Shown here one piece after another: positions 52,772 to 64,000 of a DNA stretch of 64,000 bases; positions within the stretch are counted from its first letter, which is position 1, and each line of letters begins with the position of its first letter. The notes beneath the pieces were generated by a model. That model ran no database searches and was not told where the DNA came from. It saw only the letters and a program-made list of their open reading frames with translations. The DNA lies in assembly GCA_027186245.1 (NCBI GenBank), contig CP114482.1:1307001-1371000 (forward strand), read 5' to 3'. The DNA comes from Coriaria nepalensis. Lineage: Eukaryota; Streptophyta; Magnoliopsida; Cucurbitales; Coriariaceae. Position numbers and translations under genes: made by a program.

Positions 52772-55598
52772 TGGTGTCTTTAGTAGTTTGGGAAGGAGGG
52801 AGGCTAATTTGTATTTAGCAAGGCCAACGGCGTAGGGGCCGCCATTGGAATTCTAAGGGTCAACGAATGATGACTTTTATTTTATTTATTTATTTTATTT
52901 ATTTTATTTATTTATTTATTTTATTTATTTCTCTCTTTTATCTTATTTTGAAGAAGGCAATCAATCTTACCCTTCTATTTGTCCATTACTATTCCTCCTA
53001 ATAGAAGTTGAAAATATATAGTCACTCGTAGTTATAAACTACATAGTAACTTTGATCAAATATTGAGGTGACTTCATCTTTAACCACTCTAGAAATTCTA
53101 GGAATATATATCAATTTTTATATATCAAGTTTCTAAAATGTGTATATTGACATGCATTTATCTAGAGTTACCAAATTAATCATATCATTTTTCTTTCTTA
53201 ATTGATATTTAATGTAGAGCTAATAGATTAAGATTTCCCTAATAGCATATAATATATAGATTGTTAATTAGGGATTAATCAAATTTGTAGCCTTACATAT
53301 CATGTGTCACTTGATTAGTGGAACGACAGAGGAGCATGAGGTGTATGTATATAATATATTGTTAATTGATTAAATATTAATGTTACTAAATGAGGTATTA
53401 TATAATATTTTATTATTATTATTATTATTATTAAACTATATATATATATATATGGGAAATTATGATACATATTTTTCACTTCTCCTCATGCATCATCTTC
53501 ATTACATTTAGGTTAATTACGATGACATGGAACAATTAGTGAGCTACGTATATAGGACAAGACATCTAATTATTCTAGATTTATTCAAGACTTTAATAAA
53601 TATTATTCATATTTAAAAGATAATAAAATTTTAAATATATAATTAATATTTATTGAATTAATTTATAATTTGTATATAAATCAGATCTACTTAAAAATAT
53701 ATTTAAAAGTAAATAATATATTTTTATAAAAATAATTAATAATGATAATAACTTCCAAATTTTAGGAGAATATTTTTTTTTAATTGTGTTTATTATCTCA
53801 ATTTTTAATAATATAAAATTAATATAATATATATATATATAATATAATAATATTAAAATTAATATATGCATAAATTAGTATTTCAAATCTAAAATATGAA
53901 AGATTTCATCATCACGTTAGTATCATTAATTGTTCCTAAACTTAGAAACCACAACGTACAAATTAACTAAGCACATGCATATACAGAGAAATGATTAAGT
54001 CAACTCCATCATTCTATCTTGTAAATCATTATCTTAAAAAATTCATCAATAGTTTATACAAACCTTGTCAATGCTTTCAGGAAAACGAATTAAAATAAAT
54101 AAATAAATAAATAAATCATATATGATATGTGATGGGGAGTTTGATTTCTCTATTTATTTCTTATTTTTATAAAATGTTATATTTTTCGGTTTAAATTCAA
54201 TCAGAGTTTTGGGTATATTTGTTCGTGATTTTAACAATTTGCATCTCAAAAATCTTTTTTTGATTTATTAATAAATTGATTTAAATAATATATTAATTTA
54301 ATTTTAAAACTATTAATTTATCGAGATTTTATTATATATCGTGATTCTATCAGTTAAGATGTAATTTTCAAAAACAAGCTTTTAGACGAGTTATGACACA
54401 TAATCACATGGTCAAACAGGTTGGTCCTCCAGTAAAAATTGGTTTTTGACATTTTAAATTCTTCACCCATAATTCATTTTCTTGATATCAAAGTTGATCA
54501 ATTCATGAATATATATAGATGTATATGAACAAAAGTATTATTGAGCTCAATGTTACATTGAAAGAGAGTTGACGAGAATTGGGGAAGAAAATAGTTAAAC
54601 CAAGCACAAAAAGGAAGGGGGACCTTCTGAGTTCTTTTCTTGTTCCCAAAAATATGATATTAGGGTGGGAAGAGAAAGGGAAAGAAGAGAAGGGCACAAA
54701 ATGGGGTTGTCGTTTTGGAATGTTGCACTTAAATAGTGCACATGGGAACAAAGCTGTATCTTTAGGGTTTGTTTGTATAGTTTTAGGTGTGGGGGGAGGG
54801 GTAGAGAAATATGCTGTAGTTGACCCAAAAAGTAACTCCATCCATCTCTATTCTTGTCCTAATGCACCCAAGACATGTTGGGGCCATATTCCCCCCTCAT
54901 CTCATCTCATGCTCCTTCTTTCACTTCCCATGACATATATAACCCCCCAAACTAGCTAGGTTTTACTTGAACTTCATCTTGTAACAAGCAGTAGTCATAC
55001 TTGAATACAATTCGCATTGCATTAATAAAAATTAAAGTTTAATCGACCGCGGATAATTAAATTTATATTGTATTTCGATATGTTAGATATATAATTGTAA
55101 AAATATATTATAATTAGATTTGAAGATACAAATTTTTACATTGTTAGACTTGTAGATTTTGTTAATTCTTTATTCGAGAGTCGGAAAAATAACATATCTC
55201 TTATACTTTTATATGAAAAAGTTTCGAGTGGATATATTTGAAAAGAGACTTTTATATATATATAATGTATTATCGTAATATATAAAATATTATTTTCATA
55301 TATCATTTCACCCACCACGTAAGAGTGATATTTATAATTTTAATTAGTTCGATAATCATACAATGTAATATACAGGAATTTTTCGTCCAGAGAGAATGGA
55401 GCATCATGAGTCTAATTCTTCAAGGAAGATATGAATTAGAGTTGGCAATGTTCTTTTCCTGTTTAACTTTGGACGGGATCTCTGATACGAATATTGATCA
55501 AAACTTTCCAAATAGAAAATGCTCAACCAGAGAATCAAGTAGCTGCCCTATTATACATATAGCATTAGCCATTATGGCTAGGAACCTAGCTAACTAGT

Positions 55599-55663
55599 CC
55601 CCCCCTTCTCTTCACAAATCACATCCAAATTTTCTCTGTAACCAAACAGAAGATAAGGGGGGG
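55599..55663. repeat. inverted repeat, 15-base arms with 35-base loop
   Basis: The left arm C7TTCTCTTC (55599-55613) pairs with the right arm GAAGATAAG7 (55649-55663) with a single mismatch. Confidence 0.8.
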
Positions 55664-55786
55664 AAAAGGAAAAAGAAAGTGCAACATATACAACAACTTA
55701 TGGAGTTTTCGAAAATGACCAAAATCATCTAACAAGAACTTAAAAAAAAGCCTGCAGTTGCAGCTGCACCTGATAAGGTACTTTTT

Positions 55787-55804
55787 GCAAGCTAGCTAGC
55801 TTGC
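55787..55804. repeat. perfect 18-base palindrome
   Basis: GCAAGCTAGCTAGCTTGC equals its own reverse complement. Confidence 0.95.
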
Positions 55805-56524
55805 TTCGATTTCCAATTATTTTTATATCATGAGTTCACATATTTTCGAGCCCCATTAATCATTATAAGGATCTAAACAATGCATCCAAAAAAAAGGCTC
55901 CCTCTTCTACAGATTAAATGATACTCTCTATCTATCTATCTATCTATACAATGTAGTACATGTCTTTTTGTGAAATATGGTGCAGCATTCGTTTTTCATT
56001 CCGCTTGTTTAAGTCAATCCCATTAACAAGAGATTTCCTTTCGCTTAATCTTAATCGGGAGCCTTCGATCTTTAATTACGATTAAGCAATATAATACGGG
56101 AGATCGTATACTATATAATATATGATATGATCTGTAATATCAATCATAAGAAATTAACAAACGAATTATATAAATTTATAGTATGATACTATGATCACGT
56201 GATCATAAAATAAAAAAGATTTAGTTAGGTGTAATAAATCGTAAACCAAAAAAAAAAAAGGGATTTGATTATATGATCACAATCTTACACATTTTCTTTA
56301 TATATATAATTTTATTTAGTTAATATAATAATTAAATTAAAATAATTATTATGTTAAATAAATAAATATTTGAAATTTTGCAACGGACGTTACGTAGATG
56401 TTAATAAATTAGAAAGGGAGGTGAGGATGGGAGGGTGGTGTTGGCTGAGTCCTTCCTTCATAAAAGCTGCGAAAAAGAACAGCGTCTTTTTCATGTCAAC
56501 AGCCCTAGTCTAATCAGAACATAC

Positions 56525-56742
56525 CACGTGTCATCCAATCATTCGTATTTATCTTCTACTTTTGTTCGTTCCATCATCTCAAGCTTTGGTCCCTTCTTCC
56601 TTCCACTTCCACTTCCAAAAATTTACAAAAAACGGGAAAGAAAAGTGAAAATGAAAAAAGACAAGATTGAGAGAGTACCAACAATGATAACAAACTTTGG
56701 CAGTGTTGTTTATATACAAATGAGTTTGAGTACATATATAAG
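56525..56742 (+). promoter_or_regulatory. orphan promoter-like module (G-box, CCAAT, TATA)
   Basis: CACGTG at 56525-56530 and CCAAT at 56535-56539 are followed by TATATAAG at 56735-56742 and a long pyrimidine-rich stretch. No protein gene follows, so a non-coding transcript or a dead promoter is possible. Confidence 0.35.
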
Positions 56743-59700
56743 AGTCAGATGGCCTCACTCTTTATCTTCCGTACCTTTTTTTCTCTTCACCTTCTTCTCC
56801 TCTAAAAAGGCCTCTTCTTCTTCCCCCATCTCTTTTTCACTTTTTCTTTCTTTCTGTCTCTTCTTACTTGTGTCGTGTAAATTGTATACTGTCTTTTGAT
56901 GTTTCACTCTCATTTATGATCACTCAAAAGTGTAAACTTGTAAGTAGTATTCCATGTGTGAGGTTAATGTTCATCAAAATTCATAAGCGAAGGTATAGAT
57001 AATTAGTTTATGACTAGCCCACAAGACATTGATACAGTGGTAGGGTGGGTTGGTTATGATCGGGACATGATAAAAGACACAAATTGAAAAAGGATTGCTT
57101 TTCATTTCATACATGTTTTTCTTGTATGATGATGCTTAGTGCGTTTTCTTGTAATAAACGACAACATGACATCAACTTGAATTTAAAATATTAAGAAAAA
57201 AAAAAAAAAAAAAACAGATAGATATAAACTGTATAACAATTACAAAGATAAAATTGACTCTCCTTATAATTAATGAGGTGGAACCCACATGATAATTCTG
57301 ATATTTTAAATATAATATTATTATATTTCTTATCATAATTATAAATTATATTAAAAATTTAATTATTAATATGAGGCCTAAAACCATTTTTTTTAAAAAA
57401 ATATTTTCCTCTTTACGAAAACATAGGCATTATATACATAATACATAGAGCACTGCAAGTCTGCAACAAATATGAAGTTGATCTTGACAGTACTTTCAGT
57501 CATATCATTGATTTTTGCTCTCAAAGAAAACAAAAAAAAAAAAAAAAAGTTTGAGAAACAACAAATTTTTTTACATAATTTTGCAACAGCTGTTCTTGGT
57601 CGGCAACAGAGACAGATTGACAGGTTAAGATCTTCAATTTCCACCCACAAATAAACACAGGAGGCGAAAAAATATTGGTTAAAAAAAAAAAAAACCTCTA
57701 AATTTGTGTGTAAAGTTTTGAAGCACAAGTGCTAAGTTAGATGAACTGTGTAATGATAGATAGGTCGAGTGGGGTTCGATACTGGCATTTGGCTCCATTG
57801 AAATGTTGGTTCTAAGCAGACAAACGAAAGGAAGCAATCCCACCTTTTAAGCTTCCTTTTATGGGATGGGAGAAGGGGTTAGTGATGAGTTGTTGGTGGA
57901 TGGTGGGAGAGAGAAGCTTCGTTTGTGAGCACTTATTTTTGTTCGGATATTAGATCAATATTATTCAGTTTACACCAATAAAATATGACTAGACTCACCC
58001 GAACATAGTTTATGACTTTCAATGCAGATGGAGACGATAGAGAGGACGAGTAATGATGCTGAACTTTCAAGTGGGTAAAAGAGATTGAAGAGATGGAAGG
58101 AAGGTGACCAGCGAAGGGCATTAACTAGTCATTTCCAAAATATAAATGCAGGATTCTTTCCCTAATAATGTTATTTCTTAGCCATAACAGTTTAGCATAT
58201 GGGCATTGCAAGACAAGACAGATGCTTCCTACACTCTTTTTTTTTTCATGCTTCTTCCTGTCTCTGTAACCCAAGCACATGTCCCTTTCCACAACATGTC
58301 TTGTTTCAAGTTCTAGTGAAAATTTGTCTGTTCTCTATCATTTTCAATTACCCTACCATGATCAATCCCCCCCTCCTCCTCCATTTTCATGTTTCTTTCT
58401 CTGATTTCGTATCACTGCTCCATCATCGTCCTCCTCTAATGTTAAAAAGACATGTGAACTAATATATAGTCTGTCCTTAGCAATTAACATGTCTCCTAAT
58501 GATAAAAAAAGACGTGTGCATTCAGGCCATGGTAAATGGAGTCACGGGCTGGGCTAGGTAACTGGGTCCATAGAGTTGTGGGTAGGTCCCTGACTATGTA
58601 AATAAGAAAACAGGTAGGCCGATTGTTTATCACTTGCTAGATGTCCTGTATCACCTGTTTGACACATTAAATGCGAACAAAAACTGACACAGGAACTAAT
58701 GGGAAAACTCTCACTTGGATTTTTAGACATGACATTTGTATATAGAAATCACCATAAGAGAAGACAACAACATGTCGTTTTGTTGAAATTGTTCAGAAAG
58801 GAATAAAAGGATGGTACCAAAATCTTATGAACAAGTGAGTCTAATAAAGCTACTTCCATTTACTGGAGCTTGAAGAAGAGGGGAAAAGAGAACAAGAGAA
58901 GATACAGAAGACACAAGGCCTGCAAAAGAGGGGGATCGTATTGTAAAATGACAGAATGGTCCTGAAGTTACAAAAAAGAGAGGCTTTGATCACGAATGTA
59001 TCATCATCATCGTCATGAAGAGGCTGCCTGGCAGCTTCAGATAGCTCGGCTTCATGTCTGGTATTCAAAAACAAGAAAACAAACACAAATGAGAAAGGGA
59101 ACAAAATCGAAAACATTTTGACGGAATAACGTTTTGAATGGGTACGGAAACATATTGATCATTCTAGGAAGGACCCTGTCATCCCTAAGAGCTCTTGTAG
59201 TAGGACCCCCAAAAAATCTCTAACTACTAATCCAATTTTAACATACATCATCTTCGATTTCTCAGTCGCTTAACCAAGTGAGTATATACTTAAATCTAGT
59301 TTAAGACAGTTGATCCAAAGACCACTTTTTCAAAATTCAATTTCTCAAACACCAATCTATTTGTGAAGGAATAGAGGAGCCAAGTCAATTGTATACGTCT
59401 GGATGCAAGAGCAGGAGACTCCACAGAATGAAGAGTAGGGTCCCTAATACCGCCAAACATAACATGTCTTAAGCATCAAAAATGGAATTTAGGATTCTAA
59501 AAGTAAAATCCAATTACCAATCCTTGCATGGTAGAGGAAAGGTTTCTTAAAATTGTAGTTACAATTTGCAGATTATCTCATAGTAGTGCAGATTATTTTT
59601 CCTGTGGAAGGTGACCTGCTTGTTCTTTGCATCGACCTTGTTTCCTCAAAGAATGATGGGTATATTCTCGCACACCCTTTGATTCCAATTTATGAAAGTA

Positions 59701-60806
59701 ATATATGCAGGGAGGGGAAATTGGTAAGAGTACACACTAATGCTAAGTACACTTAAAAAGAAACAGAAAAAGAAAAGGTTAATAAGAAGCATTTGGCTTA
59801 CCGCCAAAGTTCTCGATGCCATGTATGCAAATTTTCGTATGTCAATCGGGTCGTGTCATCAAGCATAATGATAGCACATTGGCCATGAACGCTGCAAGTG
59901 AAAGGGGAGGAAACAATGATCAAATACACTCCCGTTGTCACGATGAACAGGGAAAAAGTACATGTTATATATACATTAAACGCATTTTAGATGAATGATT
60001 TGTAAAAGTAATCCGAAACAGAGAGAAGAAATAGACGCGTTTGACATTGTTCGAGTCCTCTACTTTATATATCACAGTTTGAATAGTGATTTCCGATACA
60101 AAACATTTCGCAAATCAGGACAATAACTTCTTCCAGGTGTCTGGGATAAATTACAAACAGAGCAAACATTTCAACTGAACTCCATATGCTTCAGTTGTCA
60201 CGTATATAATACCAACCAGGGTTTGTTTTCTTTTATTTTCTAGTCATCGATTTGTATTTCTATTCCAAATAGTAGTAACCATTGGTGTGGAGGTACATCC
60301 TCTGGACTTCTTCTTCACAACAAAAATGAACCATAATACAATTGGGATCTGATACCCCCTTGTTTAATCAAAATTCTAAACTTGTTCCCATTTAAAACCT
60401 ATTACGAACATCTCGAGTTAAGAAAATATGGTAAACGTGATCGGGTTGTATAATGTTCAACAGTTAACGTTACTAACTGCGAGAACAAAGCTTCTAGAAC
60501 GAAGGCTGTATTATTTGAATACATAAATAATAATTGGAAATAATAAAAAATAGTAAGAAAATTGTCTATGTACACAGTCCCCATTTTATTATTTTCGACT
60601 TCATCTTGAATTTCCCAGTACGCTCTTTATGATCATGATCATACCCTGAAAAATGGACAAACAAAAATTACTCATAATCTAAGAAATATGTTACAACTGT
60701 GTTCTCGAAGTGTCACATGATGTAATAAGTTTATAAATAATAATAGAAAAAAACAAATTGATGCAAACGTATTACTTAATTTCTTTTGAAGAGTATGGAG
60801 GATTAA
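56743..60806. other. gene-poor spacer
   Basis: About 4 kb of AT-rich sequence with scattered short open frames lacking domains. A perfect 16-base palindrome (TATGATCATGATCATA) lies at 60628-60643. No tRNA, rRNA or recognisable microRNA precursor was found by eye. Confidence 0.45.
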
Positions 60807-61371
60807 TTACCGTGTGTATACTATGGGGACGGAAGGGACCGAAGCTGAAGTAGAAGGATAAATGAAGTTCTCATAGGCGGATTGAGATAGAACCAGGATG
60901 GCTCCGGCGTGTTGGGGACGAGAGACGGCGGTGCTGGCCCGGTCAATGATTGTGATCTGAATGGTCTTACCCGGAGTACAATGAGTTGTACTAGCGCACT
61001 TTACTGTGTATTGTCTCCCACAAGCTGCTCCGTTTTCCCATATCTCTTCTCCGGCCGCCCCGAACATGTTGAGCCGTGGGAATTGTGTACGGCTTCCGCC
61101 GTGGCAAGCAGTGGCTAATATTTTGTGTATATATATTTATATATATCAGATATGGATTGCATGAGGATTATTTTATTTATAATTTTATGTGCATGAACGA
61201 ATATATATTAATGGTGTGTTGAAAGAAGAGGGACTCACGTAAATAGGGCCCAGGGTAAATAGTGGCGGTGCCCACGGCTCCGTGGGTTCCCGTGAAGAGG
61301 ATGAAAAGAGGGAGGAACGACAGCAGCCATTGGAGGAGGACGCGGTGGAGAGATTTATTGGTCGTAAACAT
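60807..61371 (-). CDS. EG45-like domain protein (plant natriuretic peptide family)
   Basis: Two exons (61371-61239, 61114-60807) give 146 aa. A signal peptide ends around residue 31 (LLSFLPLFILFTGTHG). The mature part is one expansin-like double-psi beta-barrel: TATIYPGPYLPTACHGG, FGAAGEEIWENGAACGRQYT, then KCAS, TIQITIIDRAS and GAILVLSQSAYENF. Cysteines fall at the family positions. EG45-like/PNP-A proteins are small secreted apoplastic proteins that affect water and ion balance and stress responses, without proven enzyme activity. The split codon CCC at the junction (YLP) matches the family's intron position. The C-terminus (VPIVYTR) is set by a TAA right after a possible donor (CACACG|GTAATT), so a longer spliced form cannot be excluded. 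It has a broken tandem copy to the right. Confidence 0.88.
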
Positions 61372-61866
61372 TGTTAGAATTTGACTTGGATTGAAGTATG
61401 TGCTGCGGTATGGAATAAGTACATCTAACTATTTAGAGGAAAAAGAAAAAGAAAAAGAAATTAGTAACGCTCGGTTGATGTTCTTGGATTATAGATACTG
61501 TAAATAGCCAATTGGAAGTAGTCAATGCAGTTACAAAAGAAGCAAACATCGGAACCACCATAGCTGGGGAGAATAATATGGCAAGAATTGGAGTAGTGAT
61601 TCACAATCATTTTGGGTTAGATGCTAGCCTCCTCTAAATATGAACCCGCTGATGGCCTGGGGTCTCTATCGATTGAAGAACTTAGAAGCCGAAACTTGCC
61701 TGATGGGATTAATGGCAGATTTTATTAAGAACAATTTATATACTAATTTTTTTATTATAAATTGTGTTTAATTTTAATTTATATGTTATTTTAGTTAATT
61801 ATTTTATAGATAACTTTGATTCTCTATTATATATATATATATATATATATTATGGAAATGTATAAC
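61372..61866. other. spacer between tandem EG45-like copies
   Basis: Promoter of the intact copy and 3' flank of the broken one. A (TA)n tract lies near 61828-61852. No other gene. Confidence 0.5.
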
Positions 61867-62420
61867 TTAATTCTTCTGAAGAGTACGGAGGATCATTTCG
61901 AGGTGATCCGCGGGATTAGTGATGGCATCAAAGGCGGGATGAGATAAAAAAATGGTGTCGCCGTGTTTGGGCGTATTGGGGGGCGGAGGAGACCCCGTCG
62001 ACGACTGTGATCTGAATGGTCTCCATCCGAACAACAAAGATTGCTCCTAAAGCACTTCACATTGTATTTTTTTCCCTTAAACTGTTCCATATCCTTTCTC
62101 CGGCCGCCCCAAACATGCCGTTCTGCCGGAAGAGTTCCCGGTCTTTACCGAAGAAAGCAGTGGCTAATATTTTGTAATATATATATATTAGATAGGGATT
62201 GCATGAGAATTAATTTGTTCATAATTTTATGTGCATGAATGAATATATATATATTAATGGTGTTTGAAAGAAGAGGGACTTACGTATATAGATCCCATCG
62301 TACACTCAGGCGGTGCTGACCTCACCGTGGGTTGCAGTGAAGAGGAGGAAGAGAGGGAGGAGCGGCAGCAGCCATTGGAGGAGGAGGTGGTGTGGAGGTT
62401 GTTTATTGGTCCTAAACATT
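61867..62420 (-). pseudogene. EG45-like pseudogene, tandem duplicate
   Basis: This is the same two-exon structure as the intact neighbour. Exon 1 (62420-62284) keeps the start and signal peptide (LLQWLLPLLPLFLLFTATHG) but has TGA where the intact copy encodes Thr of TATIYPG. Its length and donor are otherwise conserved. Exon 2 (62163-61867) begins PTAFFG, losing the first conserved cysteine, and keeps NGMFGAAGERIWN. It then shifts frame into KGKKYNVKC, shifts again to METIQITVVDG, and again to GDTIFLSHPAFDAITNP. At least one nonsense and several frameshift changes are present. Intron and upstream sequences remain clearly alignable with the neighbour, so the duplication covered the whole gene with flanks and was fairly recent. 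Confidence 0.88.
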
Positions 62421-63038
62421 GTTAGAATTTGATTTGGTTTGTAATATGTGCCGAGGTGTGGAATAACATCTAAATATTTAAGGAAAAAAAAAAAAGAAGG
62501 CATTTTCTTGTTATTAAATAATTAATATATTACTGATTTTATTTAAATTTAATTTTTGTTTGGTCTCTTGTTATTAAAGTCAACGGTTGAATTGAATGGT
62601 ATTTTCTTGTTTTTGGTCGAAGGGGAGTTGGATGGTTGGAATATAAGTAAAGAGTGCTATCATGAGGTGGTCGCCAAGGTCGATTTTTTTTAATTGAAAT
62701 AGAGTAAATAATGAAATTTGGAATTTTAACTGCTATCTTCTTATTATATAAAAAATTAGCAATAAAAATTAAATTTGATTATTTATTTTTATTTATATTT
62801 ATATTTATTTTTTAATATTACGAGAAAAAAAAAGAAAAAAAAATGTTTATAATTTTAATAAATATTAAATATATAACATAATTATTCTTTAATTCTTTAA
62901 TTATGATAAAATTGACATAAAACTTATTACAATCTGATATTTCGCTTTCGCAAATCAACTCATCGCAAGAAATAGCGTTTTTGCGATTTTCTTCTTCTTC
63001 TTCTTTCAAGGCTTCAGATCTCTCTACTCGAATCCGCC
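62421..63038. promoter_or_regulatory. spacer and promoter of the right-edge gene
   Basis: The left end is the duplicated EG45-like upstream region; the right end is the leader of the gene starting at 63039. AT-rich, with no other gene. Confidence 0.45.
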
Positions 63039-63466
63039 ATGGCCCCGCCGTCTGATTTAACAGCTGAGTGAGTCGCACAAATTCATTCCCGTATTATGCT
63101 TGAAGCTTAGAAAATCTTCAATCGTCAAATATCTTTTCCTGTATTTATTCATTCGTTGATTCTGATTGTTTGTGAATTTTTTGGTTTTGTTTTAAAGAGA
63201 AGCTGCGGCGAGGAATCAGAATAAGAAAAAGAAAACGCCGTTTAAGTTTTTGCTTCCTCTCGTATACGCTCCTGTTCTTCCTCTCAGTAAGGATTTTTCT
63301 TTTTCGTTATTTTCTTTCTTAGCTATTAAATCTGTAAATTTTGTACTTGAAAATTTCGTGGTTTTCTTCTTTCAGTCAGACTCTCGCTGAGGAAGCAGCC
63401 GGTTTTGAGGGACCGCTTGTTTACGGCTGTGTTGGCTGGGGCTTTTGTTCATGGCTTTTACTTAGT
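63039..63466 (+). CDS. small membrane-type protein of unknown function (partial, continues beyond window)
   Basis: Three exons are visible: 63039-63067, 63198-63286 and 63376-63466, about 70 codons. They read MAPPSDLTAEEAAARNQNKK, a lysine run, TPFKFLLPLVYAPVLPLI, RLSLRKQPVLRDRLFTAV and LAGAFVHGFYLV. I do not recognise a named family. Two hydrophobic stretches separated by a strongly basic loop suggest a small two-helix membrane protein. Splice sites are consensus and phases match. The last exon ends at TTAGT|GTATCC, and no credible continuation is seen before 64000, so the 3' end lies outside the window or in a large intron. Confidence 0.65.
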
Positions 63467-63578
63467 GTATCCTTTTCTTTTTCCCCAAACAGTGCCTCTT
63501 AACATTTCTAATGCAATTTGATTCATATTAGATTCACACTATAGCTTTGCATATATTGCTTGTGTTTTGCTGCTTTGG

Positions 63579-63609
<31 letters not shown>

Positions 63610-64000
63610 CCTCTTTGTTCTTATGATGTTGAATTTTAGACGCTGTCATTGCAATGATCATATTTGTTTTGTGTTGAATCGATTTACAGTTTTTATGGAA
63701 GCATTTTTTTTAATGCATCTCCAGATTTTTTTCATTTCGGCTCATAAATTGTGCATTTCAATTGGATGGAGTCCAGTTCCTTCAGAATTTTGCCTTTTTA
63801 AAGTGAAAGTATGTGATTTCTTTCTTTCTTTTAAGATTTAAGGGATATAAATGTACAGATTAGAATCATAGAATGTAGTGTTTTCATCACGGGTTTTAGA
63901 AATTATGGATTTAAACCACTAAATTTAGGTTTAGAGGGAACCGAAATTTGAGGTTTAGGTTTTAATCACTCTTTTCTGGGTTTTCACGTACTACATAGGA
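63467..64000 (+). other. probable intron of the right-edge gene
   Basis: AT-rich, with (TA)n at 63580-63602. An open frame at 63560-63841 lacks splice or domain support. I read this as intron of the partial gene. Confidence 0.45.

Larger units (their letters stand above)
52772..56500. other. AT-rich spacer
   Basis: No supportable gene. It includes (TTTA)n near 52875-52930 and (TTA)n plus (TA)n near 53405-53450. A hairpin-forming inverted repeat lies at 55599-55663 and an 18-base palindrome at 55787-55804. A long open frame at 54579-54959 has no domain or splice context. Confidence 0.45.

Noticed and set aside
54579..54959. 126-codon open frame
   Set aside because: No recognisable domain, irregular composition, no splice or promoter support, and overlapping open frames on the other strand.
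56435..56899. 154-codon open frame
   Set aside because: It runs through the promoter-like module and a pyrimidine-rich leader and has no domain; probably chance.
57760..57800. tRNA-like GGTTCGATACT box
   Set aside because: No matching A-box or cloverleaf arms at the right distance.
59000..59060. Possible microRNA precursor around a short GC-rich hairpin
   Set aside because: The stem is only a few bases and contains no known plant microRNA sequence that I recall.

Overview
This is nuclear DNA from a flowering plant, almost certainly a eudicot. Genes have many short exons with GT-AG introns. The spacers are AT-rich with abundant (TA)n, (TAA)n and poly-A/T tracts. The proteins are plant families: AGCVIII kinase, CYP734A P450, ENOD93, DUF1644, EG45-like and plant Nudix 19. 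I cannot name the species from the sequence. All exon junctions were placed by hand and checked for reading-frame continuity; none was tested against transcripts.

Left block (0-17 kb): a decayed choline/ethanolamine kinase relic (+), an LC8-type dynein light chain gene (+), a small MAPK-substrate (MASS-like) gene (-), a C3H17-like CCCH zinc-finger gene (-), a striking 24-copy hexanucleotide repeat, a 13-exon mitochondrial-type NADH-cytochrome b5 reductase gene (-), a small unrecognised gene (+), a NUDT19-type NADPH pyrophosphatase gene (-) and a C3H39-like CCCH gene (-). From memory, Arabidopsis keeps NUDX19, CBR2, a MASS-like gene and a dynein light chain close together around At5g20070-At5g20110, so this looks like a conserved microsyntenic block.

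Middle block (18-53 kb): a three-finger RanBP2-type zinc-finger gene (-), a possible organelle-derived patch, an ENOD93 gene (-), a PID2-like AGCVIII kinase (-), a small DnaJ-type cysteine-rich protein (+), a PB1-domain Raf-like kinase (+), a DUF1644 gene with upstream ORFs (+), a dead deSI-like gene (+), an Agenet/ENT chromatin-reader-type gene (+) and a CYP734A1/BAS1-type brassinosteroid-inactivating P450 (-). The RanBP2 finger, PID2 and CYP734A1 set recalls Arabidopsis At2g26695-At2g26710, again from memory.

Right block (53-64 kb): an 8 kb gene-poor stretch with promoter-like and palindromic signals, then a tandem pair of EG45-like (plant natriuretic peptide family) genes, one intact and one broken, and the start of a small membrane-protein gene running off the right edge. 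Functionally the window mixes hormone control (auxin-transport kinase, brassinosteroid catabolism), MAPK signalling, redox nucleotide metabolism and RNA-binding zinc fingers. I see no operon-like unit and no complete transposon.
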